DNA of 64,000 nucleotides, from the NCBI RefSeq assembly GCF_000374305.1, contig NZ_KB894098.1, positions 248,001-312,000 of the forward strand, written 5' to 3'. The stretch comes from Actinomadura flavalba DSM 45200. Its GTDB lineage: Bacteria; Actinomycetota; Actinomycetes; Streptosporangiales; Streptosporangiaceae. The position numbers and the translations under genes were made by a program. A model generated the notes under the pieces. The model was not told the DNA's origin. It did not search any database and saw nothing but the letters and a program-made list of their open reading frames with translations. Shown here one piece after another: positions 47,608 to 55,937 of this stretch (position 1 is the stretch's first letter; every line of letters begins with the position of its first letter).

Positions 47608-47633
47608 GCCCGCGCCCCGGCCGGGGCGCGGGC
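47608..47633 (-). terminator. Perfect 26-base palindrome after the LLM gene
   Basis: GCCCGCGCCCCGG (47608-47620) is followed by its exact reverse complement (47621-47633). It lies eight bases after the stop of the LLM gene and 20 bases before the peptidase start, so it should separate the accessory block from peptidase-efp-nusB. Confidence 0.75.
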
Positions 47634-47640
47634 GGGGCGC

Positions 47641-48687
47641 TCACACCTCGGCGGCCATCGCCTTGACCTTCTCGATCAGCGCGAGACGGCTCTTGTGGTC
47701 GCCGGCGACCGGCGTCACGTTGAGGGTGGTGATGCCGGACTCCTTCATCGCGGCCAGGCGCTCGCGGACGTGCCCCTCCGGGCCGATGAGCGACATCTTC
47801 TCCAGCAGCTCGTGCGGGACCTTGGCGGCCGCCTCGTCCTTCTTCCCGGCGAGGTAGAGGTCCTGGATCTCCTCGGCCTCCTTCTCCCAGCCGTAGCGGC
47901 GGCAGAGGTTGTTGTAGAAGTTCTTGCCCTTGGCGCCCATGCCGCCGATGTAGAGGGCGGCCATCGGGCGGCCGAACTCCAGGAAGCCGTCGACGTCGTC
48001 GCCGATGGCCAGGGCGGCCTGGCCGACGACGTCCAGTTCACCGAGCGCCGGGTCGCGCTTGGCCCTGCCCGCCGCCAGTGACGCGCCCCAGACGTCGGCG
48101 GCCTTCTCGGGCAGGTAGAAGATCGGCTCCCAGCCGTTGGCGATCTCGGCGGTCAGCTCGACGTTCTTCGGCCCGATCGCGGCGACGAGGACGGGGATGT
48201 CCTGCCGGACGGGGTGGTTGATGAGCTTGAGCGGCTTGCCGAGGCCGGTGCCCTCGCCCTCGGGGAGCGGCATCGCGTAGTACTTGCCCTCGTGCTGGAG
48301 GCGTTCGCGCCGCCACACCTTGCGGCAGATCTCGATGACCTCGCGGGTGCGGCCGAGCGGCGCGGTGTAGGGGACGCCGTGGAAGCCCTCGATGACCTGC
48401 GGGCCGGACGCGCCGATGCCGAGCGTGAACCGTCCCTCGGAGACGAAGTCGAGCCCGGCGGCGGTCATCGCGAGCAGCGTGGGGGTCCGCGAGTAGATCG
48501 GCAGGATGCCGGACGCGATCTCCAGCCGCTCGGTCTTGGCCGCGATGTAGCCGAGCTGGCTGACGGCGTCGAAGCTGTACGCCTCGGCGACGTAGACGAT
48601 GTCGAGGCCGGCCTTCTCGTAGTCGGCCAGTTCCGCGACGGTCTCCTTGAAGCCGCCCGCGTAGTTGAGTGCCATCCCGATGCGCAT
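47641..48687 (-). CDS. LLM-class, probably F420-dependent oxidoreductase
   Basis: A 348-residue luciferase-like monooxygenase-fold protein. The start MRIGMALNYAGGF and segments GIGASGPQVIEGFHGVPY, RRERLQHEGKYYAM and VAAIGPKNVELTAEIANGW match the F420-dependent group common in actinobacteria; the cofactor is inferred. ATG at 48687 is preferred over 48696, because GAGAGGGG then stands nine bases upstream. It follows the crotonase gene on the same strand and ends at a strong palindrome. Confidence 0.9.
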   Translation of the reverse strand: MRIGMALNYAGGFKETVAELADYEKAGLDIVYVAEAYSFDAVSQLGYIAAKTERLEIASGILPIYSRTPTLLAMTAAGLDFVSEGRFTLGIGASGPQVIEGFHGVPYTAPLGRTREVIEICRKVWRRERLQHEGKYYAMPLPEGEGTGLGKPLKLINHPVRQDIPVLVAAIGPKNVELTAEIANGWEPIFYLPEKAADVWGASLAAGRAKRDPALGELDVVGQAALAIGDDVDGFLEFGRPMAALYIGGMGAKGKNFYNNLCRRYGWEKEAEEIQDLYLAGKKDEAAAKVPHELLEKMSLIGPEGHVRERLAAMKESGITTLNVTPVAGDHKSRLALIEKVKAMAAEV

Positions 48688-48743
48688 CCGGGGCATCCCC
48701 TCTCGAAAACCGAATTGGATTCAGTACTAACGTACCGCTGACG

Positions 48744-49409
48744 TCAGGACAGCACCGGGCCGCGCAGGGCCTCCAGCACCGGCCGGTACAGATCACCGCG
48801 GATCTTGCCGACGACCCGGCCGTCCTTGCCGGCCAGCGACGCGGCCAGCTCGATCGCCGCGGGCAGCACCTCGGCCTCGGGCGCCGTGCGGTGCACGATC
48901 GCGGCGTCCAGCGCCTGCTGCGCGGTGTACCGGCGTCCCGTCAGCATCGCCTCGTGCGCGACCGCCGGGGCCAGCCGGCCGTGGATCAGCGCGTTCATCC
49001 CGGGCGTGAAGCTCATGCCCAGGTCGACCTCGGGCAGGCAGAAGTAGCCGCGGTCCTCGCGCATCACCGCGAAGTCGTGGCACAGCGCGAGCATCCCGCC
49101 GCCCGCGAACGCGTGCCCGTTGACGGCCGCCACCGTCGGCGCCGACAGCTCCAGCAGCCGCGCGTAGACCAGGTGGACCTCGCGCAGGTAGTCCTCGAAC
49201 TTCTCCCGGTTGGCGCCGAGCCAGTCCAGGTCGAGGCCGTTGGAGTAGAACTTGCCGGTGCCGGTGGTGACGAGCGCGGCCGCGCCGTCGTACTTCTCGA
49301 TCTCGTCCAGCGCCACCCCGATGCGGTCGAGGTTGTCGGGGTGGAAGCGGTTCTCGCCCTCGTCCATGTGCAGGACGAACACGTCGCCCTCGCGGCGCAG
49401 GTCGATCAT
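48744..49409 (-). CDS. Crotonase-fold enoyl-CoA isomerase-like protein
   Basis: A 221-residue crotonase. The oxyanion-hole segment NGHAFAGGGMLALCHDFAVMR and the PEVDLG loop (one catalytic Glu) are visible. The Glu found in hydratases just after GGG is replaced by a hydrophobic residue, which fits a delta3,delta2-enoyl-CoA isomerase rather than a hydratase. ATG at 49409 follows GAAGGAG. It lies between a hotdog thioesterase and an LLM oxidoreductase, so acyl-CoA metabolism is likely. Confidence 0.86.
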   Translation of the reverse strand: MIDLRREGDVFVLHMDEGENRFHPDNLDRIGVALDEIEKYDGAAALVTTGTGKFYSNGLDLDWLGANREKFEDYLREVHLVYARLLELSAPTVAAVNGHAFAGGGMLALCHDFAVMREDRGYFCLPEVDLGMSFTPGMNALIHGRLAPAVAHEAMLTGRRYTAQQALDAAIVHRTAPEAEVLPAAIELAASLAGKDGRVVGKIRGDLYRPVLEALRGPVLS

Positions 49410-49444
49410 CTCGGGTGCTCCTTCGTCCGGTTTTCTACCGAACC

Positions 49445-49885
49445 CTAGCCAGCGGGCGGAAAGACCATGCAGGTGGTCGTGCCGTGCGCGACGAGCTTGC
49501 CGTCGGCGTTCACGACGTGTCCCTCGCCGGTGGCGACGCGGCGGCCGAGGTGGAGCACGGTGCCCTCGCAGCGCAGCGTGCCGCCGTCCAGCGGGACGGG
49601 CCGGACGAAGTTCACCTTCAGCTCCAGCGTCGTGTAGGCCGCGCCCTCGGGCAGCGAGGTGTGCACGGCGCAGCCCATGGCCGAGTCGAGCAGCGTGGAC
49701 AGGATGCCGCCGTGCACGGTGCCGAGGGGGTTGGAGAACTTCGGGCTCGGGTCGAGCACGAAGACGACGCGGCCGGGTTCGAGGGTCTCCGCGGTCATGC
49801 CGAGCAGGCTGCCGATGCCGATGCCCTCGGCGGTGCCCCGGTTGATCGCGTCCTTGAGCTGGTGCAGCCCCGCCGTGTCCCCCAC
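49445..49885 (-). CDS. PaaI-type hotdog acyl-CoA thioesterase
   Basis: A 146-residue hotdog-fold thioesterase. The HGGILSTLLDSAMGCAV segment carries the active-site His-Gly-Gly and Asp of the PaaI group, followed by LELKVNFVRPVP. The GTG at 49885 is chosen because GGAGAGGGG lies four to five bases upstream. The longer reading frame to an ATG at 49915 would place the start codon inside a 16-base palindrome that is more likely an operator. It is the first gene of the minus-strand block and diverges from the TetR gene. Confidence 0.88.
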   Translation of the reverse strand: MGDTAGLHQLKDAINRGTAEGIGIGSLLGMTAETLEPGRVVFVLDPSPKFSNPLGTVHGGILSTLLDSAMGCAVHTSLPEGAAYTTLELKVNFVRPVPLDGGTLRCEGTVLHLGRRVATGEGHVVNADGKLVAHGTTTCMVFPPAG

Positions 49886-49900
49886 TGTGCCCCTCTCCCT

Positions 49901-49916
49901 TATGACGACCGTCATA
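49901..49916. promoter_or_regulatory. TetR operator copy 1
   Basis: TATGACGACCGTCATA, an inverted repeat (ATGACG/CGTCAT) close to the thioesterase start. It is one of three similar sites in the 99-base divergent gap. Confidence 0.7.
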
Positions 49917-49928
49917 TGCCAGGGTCGC

Positions 49929-49944
49929 TATGACGATCGTCATG
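49929..49944. promoter_or_regulatory. TetR operator copy 2
   Basis: TATGACGATCGTCATG, the best-centred palindrome of the three (ATGACGATCGTCAT is perfect), 28 bases from copy 1. Confidence 0.72.
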
Positions 49945-49960
49945 GTCAAGCCGGGCACCC

Positions 49961-49976
49961 TATGATGAATGTCATA
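49961..49976. promoter_or_regulatory. TetR operator copy 3
   Basis: TATGATGAATGTCATA, a weaker repeat of the same form, 32 bases from copy 2 and nine bases before the TetR ATG; it probably serves autoregulation. Confidence 0.6.
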
Positions 49977-49984
49977 ATCGAGGC

Positions 49985-50551
49985 ATGGTGACCGACAGCC
50001 GTGAACGCATGGTGCGCAGCGCCGCCTATCTGTTCCGCGAGCGCGGGTACTCCGGGACGGGGTTCCGCGACGTCATCGCGCACAGCGGCGCGCCGCGCGG
50101 GTCGATCTACCACCACTTCCCCGGCGGCAAGGCCGAGCTGGCCGAGGAGGCCGTCCGCTACGCCGGGGAGTTCCTGAACGCGGGCATCCAGGCGGCGGTG
50201 GAGGCCGGGGACGCGACGGCGGCCGTGGAGGCGTTCGTCGGCTGGTGGCGGCACGTGCTGGTGCGCAGCGAGTTCCGCGCGGGCTGCCCCGTCACCGCCG
50301 TCACCGTCGAGGCCCACGACGACGCGCCGCAGCTCGCGTCGGCCGCCGCCCGCGCCTTCGACCTCTGGGAGGACACCCTCGCCACCGGGCTCGGCAACGC
50401 CGGGGTGGCCGACGACCGGGCCGCGCGGCTCGCGCGGCTGATCGTCGCCGCCGTTGAGGGCGCGACGATCCTGTGCCGGGCGCACCGGGACGTGCGCCCG
50501 CTCGATGAGGTGGTCGCGGAACTGAAAAGTCTTGTCGCGGCGTCCGTGTGA
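49985..50551 (+). CDS. TetR-family regulator
   Basis: A 188-residue TetR regulator. The DNA-binding helices are in residues about 5-55: RMVRSAAYLFRERGYSGTGFRDVIAHSGAPRGSIYHHFPGGK (in part: GYSGTGFRDV, GSIYHHFPGGK). The rest is the ligand-binding helical domain with the LmrA/YxaF-like layout (GCPVTAVTVEA). The ligand is unknown; the acyl-CoA neighbours suggest a fatty-acyl-type molecule. Three palindromes lie in the gap before it. An NAD(P)-binding protein gene follows after 39 bases. Confidence 0.93.
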   Translation: MVTDSRERMVRSAAYLFRERGYSGTGFRDVIAHSGAPRGSIYHHFPGGKAELAEEAVRYAGEFLNAGIQAAVEAGDATAAVEAFVGWWRHVLVRSEFRAGCPVTAVTVEAHDDAPQLASAAARAFDLWEDTLATGLGNAGVADDRAARLARLIVAAVEGATILCRAHRDVRPLDEVVAELKSLVAASV

Positions 50552-50590
50552 GGACGTTCGCCGACCTGATGGCTGCCTAGCGTGCTCGGC

Positions 50591-51472
50591 ATGAGCATCG
50601 TCGTCACCACACCCACCGGACATGTCGGCTCGCGCGTCACGGAACTTCTCGTGCAGGCGGGGGCGAAGCCCCGCGTGCTCGTCCGCGACGCCGGGCGGCT
50701 CGACGCGGGGATCGCCCCGCTCGTCGACGCCCGCGAGGGCGACATGACCGACAACGCCTACGTGCGGGCCGCGCTCGCCGGAACCGGCACCGTGTTCTGG
50801 CTCGACCCCACCCCGCACACCCACCCCGACCCGATCGAGACGTCGCTGCGCACCGCCGACGGCCTGATCGGCGCGATCGAGGCGGGCGACGTGGACCGCG
50901 TGGTCTTCCTCAGCTCGATGGGCGCGGAGGTCCGTAAGGGCGTCGGGCACATCGACGCGCTCGGCGCCATCGAGGAGCGCCTGAACGCGACCGGCGCGGA
51001 CGTCACGATCCTGCGCTGCGGCAACTTCTTCACCAACCTGCTGGGTTCCCTGGACGACCTGCGCTCCGGCGTGCTCACCACGTCGGGCGTCCCGGACAAG
51101 CCGATCCCGTGGGTCGCGCCCCGCGACATCGGCGAGGTCGCGGCGGCCCGGCTGCTGAACCCGTCGTGGACGGGCAGGCACGTGCAGGGCGTCCACGGCC
51201 CCGAGGACCTGACCTGGGAGCAGGTCGCCGCGATCTCCGGCGAGGCCATCGGCCGCGACGTGCGCCTCCAGGTCGTGACGGACGACGACGTCCGCGCCTC
51301 CCTCCGCGCGGCGGGCCTCCCCGAGGGCGCGGTCGAGGGCATCGTCGGCATGACCGCAGGCACCCGCACGATCACCTTCGACCCACCCCGCACCACCCTC
51401 TCCACCACCCCGACCCCCCTCACAGCCTGGGCCCGGTCACACCTGCGCCCGGCGGTCGCGGACGGCGCCTGA
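50591..51472 (+). CDS. NmrA-like NAD(P)-binding protein
   Basis: A 293-residue Rossmann-fold protein of the NmrA/atypical SDR group. The dinucleotide loop is TPTGHVGSRVTELL (about 7-20), followed by VVFLSSMGAEV and LRCGNFFTNLL. The full SDR Tyr-x3-Lys motif is not clear, so it may be a sensor or a quinone-reductase-like enzyme. The C-terminal 25 residues are Thr and Pro-rich. It is co-directional with tetR and probably co-transcribed. Confidence 0.87.
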   Translation: MSIVVTTPTGHVGSRVTELLVQAGAKPRVLVRDAGRLDAGIAPLVDAREGDMTDNAYVRAALAGTGTVFWLDPTPHTHPDPIETSLRTADGLIGAIEAGDVDRVVFLSSMGAEVRKGVGHIDALGAIEERLNATGADVTILRCGNFFTNLLGSLDDLRSGVLTTSGVPDKPIPWVAPRDIGEVAAARLLNPSWTGRHVQGVHGPEDLTWEQVAAISGEAIGRDVRLQVVTDDDVRASLRAAGLPEGAVEGIVGMTAGTRTITFDPPRTTLSTTPTPLTAWARSHLRPAVADGA

Positions 51473-51486
51473 CACTCCCGGTCCAG

Positions 51487-51525
51487 GTCACGGGAGGACC
51501 GCACGTGCGGGCCGAGGGCCGTGAC
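51487..51525. terminator. Hairpin between convergent NmrA-like and aroQ genes
   Basis: GTCACGG (51487-51493) pairs with CCGTGAC (51519-51525), and inside it CCGCACGTGCGG (51499-51510) is a perfect palindrome. It fills most of the 87-base convergent gap. Confidence 0.55.
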
Positions 51526-51559
51526 GCACCCGCGCGGCCGTCTGACGGGGCGTGTTCGG

Positions 51560-52027
51560 TCAGGGGGTGGCGTGGGTGCGGTTCTGGACGGTGAGCATTT
51601 CGGCCACCGCCTGGATGGCGAGGACGTAGGACATCAGGCCGAAGCCCGCGATGGTGCCCGTGGCGACGGACGCGACGACCGACGTGTGGCGGAACTCCTC
51701 GCGGGCGGCCGGGTTGGAGATGTGCACCTCGACCAGGGGGGCCGTGCGCTGGGCGAGGGCGTCGCGCAGCGCGTAGGAGTAGTGCGTGAACGCCGCCGGG
51801 TTCAGGACGATGGGAAGCTGCTCGTCGGCCGCCTCGTGGACCCAGCGGACGAGTTCGGCCTCGTCGTCGGTCTGGCGGACCTCGGCCGTGAGGTCGAGGC
51901 GGCGGGCCGTGTCGCGGCACAGCGCCTCCAGATCGTCGAAGGTCGCGGCGCCGTAGACGTCCGGCTCCCGCGTGCCCAGCCGCCGCAGGTTCGGTCCGTT
52001 CAGCACCAGCAGTCGTCGCGCGCTCAC
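51560..52027 (-). CDS. aroQ: Type II 3-dehydroquinate dehydratase
   Basis: AroQ dehydrates 3-dehydroquinate in the shikimate pathway. The product is 155 residues, the usual dodecameric type II size. It shows LVLNGPNLRRLGTREPDVYG with the active-site tyrosine, NPAAFTHYSYALRDAL, and VEVHISNPAAREEFRHTSV with the catalytic histidine. GTG start at 52027, 111 bases after aroB. The order aroC-aroK-aroB-aroQ is the actinobacterial one. Confidence 0.95.
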   Translation of the reverse strand: MSARRLLVLNGPNLRRLGTREPDVYGAATFDDLEALCRDTARRLDLTAEVRQTDDEAELVRWVHEAADEQLPIVLNPAAFTHYSYALRDALAQRTAPLVEVHISNPAAREEFRHTSVVASVATGTIAGFGLMSYVLAIQAVAEMLTVQNRTHATP

Positions 52028-52138
52028 CCTGTCACCCTTCCGTTCTCGCGGCCCGCCCGCTGCGGCGGCCCGCTCGTCGCTCCCATCGTGGCCCGCCTAC
52101 CCGGCGATGCCTCGTCCTCACACCGGAATCGTCGGCGA

Positions 52139-53209
52139 TCAGTGGGTGATCTGGTCGTACGCGGCGCGCAGCAGCTCCTCGGGGGGCCCCTCCAGGCGGC
52201 CTGGGGACGCGACGGCGTCCAGGACGACGAAGCGCAGCGTCGCCCCCCGGGACTTCTTGTCGATCGTCATCGCGTCGCGCAGGACGGGCCACGCCTCGGC
52301 CGTGTACGACGTGGGCAGGCCGACCGAGGTGAGGATGTCGCGGTGGCGCTGCACGGACTTCTCGTCCAGGCGGCCCGCCAGCGACGACAGCTCGGCCGCG
52401 TAGACCATGCCGATCGCGACGGCGTGGCCGTGGCGGAAGCGGTACTCCTCGGCCTTCTCGATCGCGTGGGCGAGGGTGTGGCCGTAGTTGAGGATCTCGC
52501 GCAGGCCCGCCTCCTTGAGGTCGGACGCGACCACGTCCGCCTTGACCCGGACGGCGCGCTCCACCAGTTCGAGGGTGTGCGGGCCGTCCGGGCGGGCGGC
52601 GCCCTCGGGGTCGGACTCGACGCGGTCGAGGATGACCGGGTCGGCGATGAAGCCCGCCTTGACGACCTCGGCGAGGCCGGAGATGTAGTCCTGGCGGGGG
52701 ACGGTCGTCAGCGTCGCGAGGTCGCACAGGACTCCGGCCGGGGGGTGGAACGCGCCGACCAGGTTCTTGCCCTCGGGGATGTTGACGCCGGTCTTGCCGC
52801 CGACGGCCGCGTCGACCATGCCGAGCAGCGTCGTCGGCACCAGCACCGCGCGGACGCCGCGCAGGTAGGACGCCGCGGCGAACCCGGCGAGGTCGGTGGT
52901 GGCGCCGCCGCCGACGCCGACGACGACGTCCGTCCGGGTCATCCCGAGCCGCGCGAACGCCGACCACAGGCCCGCGAGGACGGTGGCCTCCTTGGCGGCC
53001 TCCCCGTCCGGCACCGGCACCGCGTGCACGACGTGCCCGGCCCGCTCCAGCGCCCCGCACACCGGCCGCGCGATCTCCGGCAGCCCCTCGGCGTGCACGA
53101 CCGCGACCGTCCGCGCCGCGGCGCCGACGAGCCCCGGCAGCTCGGCGAGCACGCCGGTGCCGATCACGACGTCATAAGGCTCGGCCCCGCCGACGTGTAC
53201 CCGCTTCAC
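52139..53209 (-). CDS. aroB: 3-dehydroquinate synthase
   Basis: AroB cyclises DAHP to 3-dehydroquinate using NAD+ and a divalent metal. The product is 356 residues. It shows VGVGGGATTDLAGFAAASYLRG (in part: GGGATTDLAGF), PTTLLGMVDAAVGGKTGVN, LREILNYGHTLAHAIE with a metal histidine, and RHGHAVAIGM. GTG at 53209 is chosen since GGAGGGG lies five bases upstream; the longer frame is basic, low-complexity sequence. Confidence 0.96.
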   Translation of the reverse strand: MKRVHVGGAEPYDVVIGTGVLAELPGLVGAAARTVAVVHAEGLPEIARPVCGALERAGHVVHAVPVPDGEAAKEATVLAGLWSAFARLGMTRTDVVVGVGGGATTDLAGFAAASYLRGVRAVLVPTTLLGMVDAAVGGKTGVNIPEGKNLVGAFHPPAGVLCDLATLTTVPRQDYISGLAEVVKAGFIADPVILDRVESDPEGAARPDGPHTLELVERAVRVKADVVASDLKEAGLREILNYGHTLAHAIEKAEEYRFRHGHAVAIGMVYAAELSSLAGRLDEKSVQRHRDILTSVGLPTSYTAEAWPVLRDAMTIDKKSRGATLRFVVLDAVASPGRLEGPPEELLRAAYDQITH

Positions 53210-53528
53210 CGCGACCCCTCCACATCCACGCTCGTACTCCGCCGCGCCGGTACGAGCCCTACGGCCCTCCCGCACGCGGCCTTCCCACCCGCGCCGCCCG
53301 GCCGCGCCGGGCCGCGACACCGGTCACCACCCGGCGCACGACCCCGGCCAGGCGCCCATCATCCCAGCACGTCCGCATCCCCGCGCCCGCCCGGACCCCG
53401 CATCCGCCCCACTCGGCCGCACCGCCTGGGCCCCGGCCCTCACCGACGACCCGGCCGCACGGTCTCGCGGATGCCGCGTCCCGCGCGGAGCCGCACGCCC
53501 ACGGCGTCCGGCGGTGCGCGAGTGCCGG
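53210..53528. other. Intergenic stretch between aroK and aroB
   Basis: These 319 bases contain no credible gene, strong hairpin or clear promoter. They are C-rich on the plus strand and hold only the aroB ribosome site at the right place. Since aroC-aroK are upstream on the same strand, aroB may have its own promoter here, but none was recognised. Confidence 0.6.
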
Positions 53529-54038
53529 TCAGCGCAGGGTTTCCGCGATCTCGGCGGCGATGTCGGCCGGAGTGCGGCCGTCGGTGGCGACGTGGTGGGT
53601 GCCGAGGCGCTCGTAGATGGGGAGGCGTTCCTCCAGCAGCTTGCGCAGGGTGCTGCGGGGGTTCAGGACGAGCAGCGGGCGCGCCGAGTTGAGGCCGACC
53701 CGCTGCACCGCCTCGGCCAGGCCGACCTTGAGGTAGACGACGGTGTGGCCCGCCGCCAGCAGCTCCTGGGTGTCGGCGGCCAGGATCGCGCCGCCGCCGA
53801 GCGCCACGACGCCCGGGTGCGTGGTCAGCGCCGACGCGACGGCCTCGCGCTCCAGGGCGCGGAAGGCCTCCTCGCCGTCGTCGACGAAGATCTCGCCGAT
53901 GGGCTTGCCCGCGGCGGTCTCGGCGTCGGCGTCGGTGTCGCGGAACGCGACGCCGAGCAGTTCGGCGAGCGCCGCGCCGACCGTGGACTTGCCGGAACCG
54001 GGCGGGCCGATGAGGACCGCCACGGGCCTGGTCGTCAC
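53529..54038 (-). CDS. aroK: Shikimate kinase
   Basis: AroK phosphorylates shikimate at the 3-hydroxyl. The product is 169 residues. It shows [21 protein letters not shown] (P-loop GPPGSGKST), FRDTDADAE with the substrate-binding Asp, VALGGGAIL, and LNSARPLLV. The GTG at 54038 has GAAAGG upstream; a GTG at 54053, which overlaps the aroC stop by four bases, is an alternative five codons longer. Confidence 0.95.
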   Translation of the reverse strand: MTTRPVAVLIGPPGSGKSTVGAALAELLGVAFRDTDADAETAAGKPIGEIFVDDGEEAFRALEREAVASALTTHPGVVALGGGAILAADTQELLAAGHTVVYLKVGLAEAVQRVGLNSARPLLVLNPRSTLRKLLEERLPIYERLGTHHVATDGRTPADIAAEIAETLR

Positions 54039-54049
54039 AGCGGGGCCTT

Positions 54050-55228
54050 TCACTTGATCGCGAGCGAGGACAGGTAGCCCCGCAGGTTGCGCGCGGTCTC
54101 CTCGGCGGTGTCGCCGCCGAACTTCTCCAGCGCGGCGTCGGCCAGCACGAGCGCGACCATCGCCTCGGCGACGACGCCCGCCGCCGGGACGGCCGTGACG
54201 TCGCTGCGCTGGTTGATGGCCTTGGCGGGCCCGCCGGTGGCGACGTCGATGGTGTCGAGGCGGCGCGGCACCGTGGAGATCGGCTTCATCGCGGCGCGGA
54301 CGCGCAGCACCTCGCCGGTCGTCATGCCGCCCTCGACGCCGCCCGCGCGGTTGGTGCGGCGGCGGACGCCGTCGGGGGTGGCGTCGATCTCGTCGTGGGC
54401 GCGGGAGCCGGGACGGCGGGCGGTGGTGAAGCCGTCGCCCAGCTCGACGCCCTTGATGGCCTGGATGCCCATGAGGATGCCCGCGAGCCGCGAGTCGAGA
54501 CGGCGGTCCCAGTGGACGTGGCTGCCGAGCCCCGGCGGGAGCCCGTAGGCGAGCACCTCCACGACGCCGCCGAGGGTGTCGCCGGCCTTCTTCAGCTCGT
54601 CCACGTGGGCGACCATGAGCGCGGACGCCTCGGCGTCGAAGCAGCGGACCGGGCTCGCGTCGACGGCGGCGAGGTCGCCGGGGCCGGGCAGCGCGTCCTC
54701 GGGGGCCTCGACCTCGCCGAGCGCGATCACGTGGCTGAGCACGTGGACGCCGAGCGCCTGCTCCAGGAACGCCCTGGCGACGGTGCCGAGCGCGACGCGC
54801 GCCGCCGTCTCCCGCGCGGACGCCCGCTCCAGCACGGGCCGGGCGTCGTCGAACCCGTACTTCTGCATGCCGACGAGGTCGGCGTGCCCCGGGCGCGGCT
54901 GGGTGAGCGGCGCGTTGCGGGCCTGGGCGGCGAGCACGTCGGCGTCGACGGGGTCGGCCGACATGACCGTCTCCCACTTGGGCCACTCGGTGTTGCCGAC
55001 CTGGATCGCGACGGGCCCGCCCAGCGTCACGCCGTGCCGGACCCCGCCGAGGATCGTCACCTGGTCCTGCTCGAACTTCATGCGGGCGCCCCGCCCATGC
55101 CCGAGCCGCCGGCGGCGCAGATCCTCGGCGATGTCCGCCGAGGTCACGCGCACGCCGGCCGGAAGACCCTCAACGATCGCGGTGAGGGCCGGGCCATGGG
55201 ACTCCCCCGCGGTCAACCAGCGCAGCAT
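54050..55228 (-). CDS. aroC: Chorismate synthase
   Basis: AroC makes chorismate from EPSP with reduced FMN. The product is 392 residues. It opens [23 protein letters not shown] (in part: TAGESHGP), then [36 protein letters not shown], and [28 protein letters not shown] (in part: [11 protein letters not shown]), all typical. ATG at 55228. It is the first aro gene on the minus strand; the Mrp operon ends 71 bases upstream on the same strand. Confidence 0.97.
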   Translation of the reverse strand: MLRWLTAGESHGPALTAIVEGLPAGVRVTSADIAEDLRRRRLGHGRGARMKFEQDQVTILGGVRHGVTLGGPVAIQVGNTEWPKWETVMSADPVDADVLAAQARNAPLTQPRPGHADLVGMQKYGFDDARPVLERASARETAARVALGTVARAFLEQALGVHVLSHVIALGEVEAPEDALPGPGDLAAVDASPVRCFDAEASALMVAHVDELKKAGDTLGGVVEVLAYGLPPGLGSHVHWDRRLDSRLAGILMGIQAIKGVELGDGFTTARRPGSRAHDEIDATPDGVRRRTNRAGGVEGGMTTGEVLRVRAAMKPISTVPRRLDTIDVATGGPAKAINQRSDVTAVPAAGVVAEAMVALVLADAALEKFGGDTAEETARNLRGYLSSLAIK

Positions 55229-55299
55229 GCCCCCGATCCTATTGACTCCGGACCACCCCCCGGACCGGGCGTCCACGGGCTGAGAAGGCGGCGGGCGGG

Positions 55300-55662
55300 T
55301 CAGTCGTCGTAGACGCGGGTGGCGGTGGGTTCCAGGGCGTTGTTGAGTTCGTCGACGTAGAGGCGGTCGGAAGGGACCTGGCCGGTGCGGTAGGCGGCGC
55401 GGCCGACGAGGTGCGCGGCGACGGGGATGGTGGTGATCTGGAGGAGGGCGATGAGGAGGAGCGTGGTGATGACCTCCGCCTGCGGGAAGCGGACGCCGAC
55501 CGCGACGAGCACCAGCAGCAGGCCCACGACCTGCGTCTTCGTCGCGGCGTGCATGCGGGTCAGCAGATCGGGGAGCATCAGCAGGCCGAACGTCGCGCCC
55601 AGCGACGCGAGCGTGCCGATGATCAGGCAGATGGACAGGATCACGGTCAGCACGGGGTTCAC
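55300..55662 (-). CDS. mrpG: Mrp antiporter subunit G
   Basis: MrpG is a small membrane subunit of the multi-protein Na+(K+)/H+ antiporter. The product is 120 residues with three helices and the family core [25 protein letters not shown] (in part: [16 protein letters not shown]). The C-terminal 40 residues are polar. GTG at 55662 overlaps the mrpF stop by four bases. Last gene of the operon. Confidence 0.95.
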   Translation of the reverse strand: MNPVLTVILSICLIIGTLASLGATFGLLMLPDLLTRMHAATKTQVVGLLLVLVAVGVRFPQAEVITTLLLIALLQITTIPVAAHLVGRAAYRTGQVPSDRLYVDELNNALEPTATRVYDD

Positions 55663-55937
55663 CGGCCGCCCTCCACATCGTCGTCGCGGTACACCATGAA
55701 CCGGGCGATCGCCGCCGAGCCGGTGAACGCCACCAGCGACAGCACCAGCAGCGACGCCAGCACCCAGATCTCGCCCGTCGCGATCGCGTTGACGCCGAGT
55801 CCCGCCACGATGATCGCGACGAGGACGTCCAAGGCCACCGCCCGGTCCAGCATCGACGGGCCCTTGATCAGCCGGATCAGCGCCATCAGCGCCGACAGGG
55901 ACAGCCCCACCGACACGACGATCAGCACGACGGTCAC
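55659..55937 (-). CDS. mrpF: Mrp antiporter subunit F
   Basis: A 92-residue, three-helix MrpF protein. It carries [19 protein letters not shown], the signature of the family. GTG at 55937 shares a GTGA overlap with the mrpE stop, and its own stop overlaps mrpG. Longer in-frame sequence upstream is a shadow of mrpE. Confidence 0.95.
   Translation of the reverse strand: MTVVLIVVSVGLSLSALMALIRLIKGPSMLDRAVALDVLVAIIVAGLGVNAIATGEIWVLASLLVLSLVAFTGSAAIARFMVYRDDDVEGGR

Noticed and set aside
49885-49915. Thioesterase start at ATG 49915
   Set aside because: That ATG is inside a palindromic operator and lacks a ribosome site; GTG at 49885 has GGAGAGGGG.
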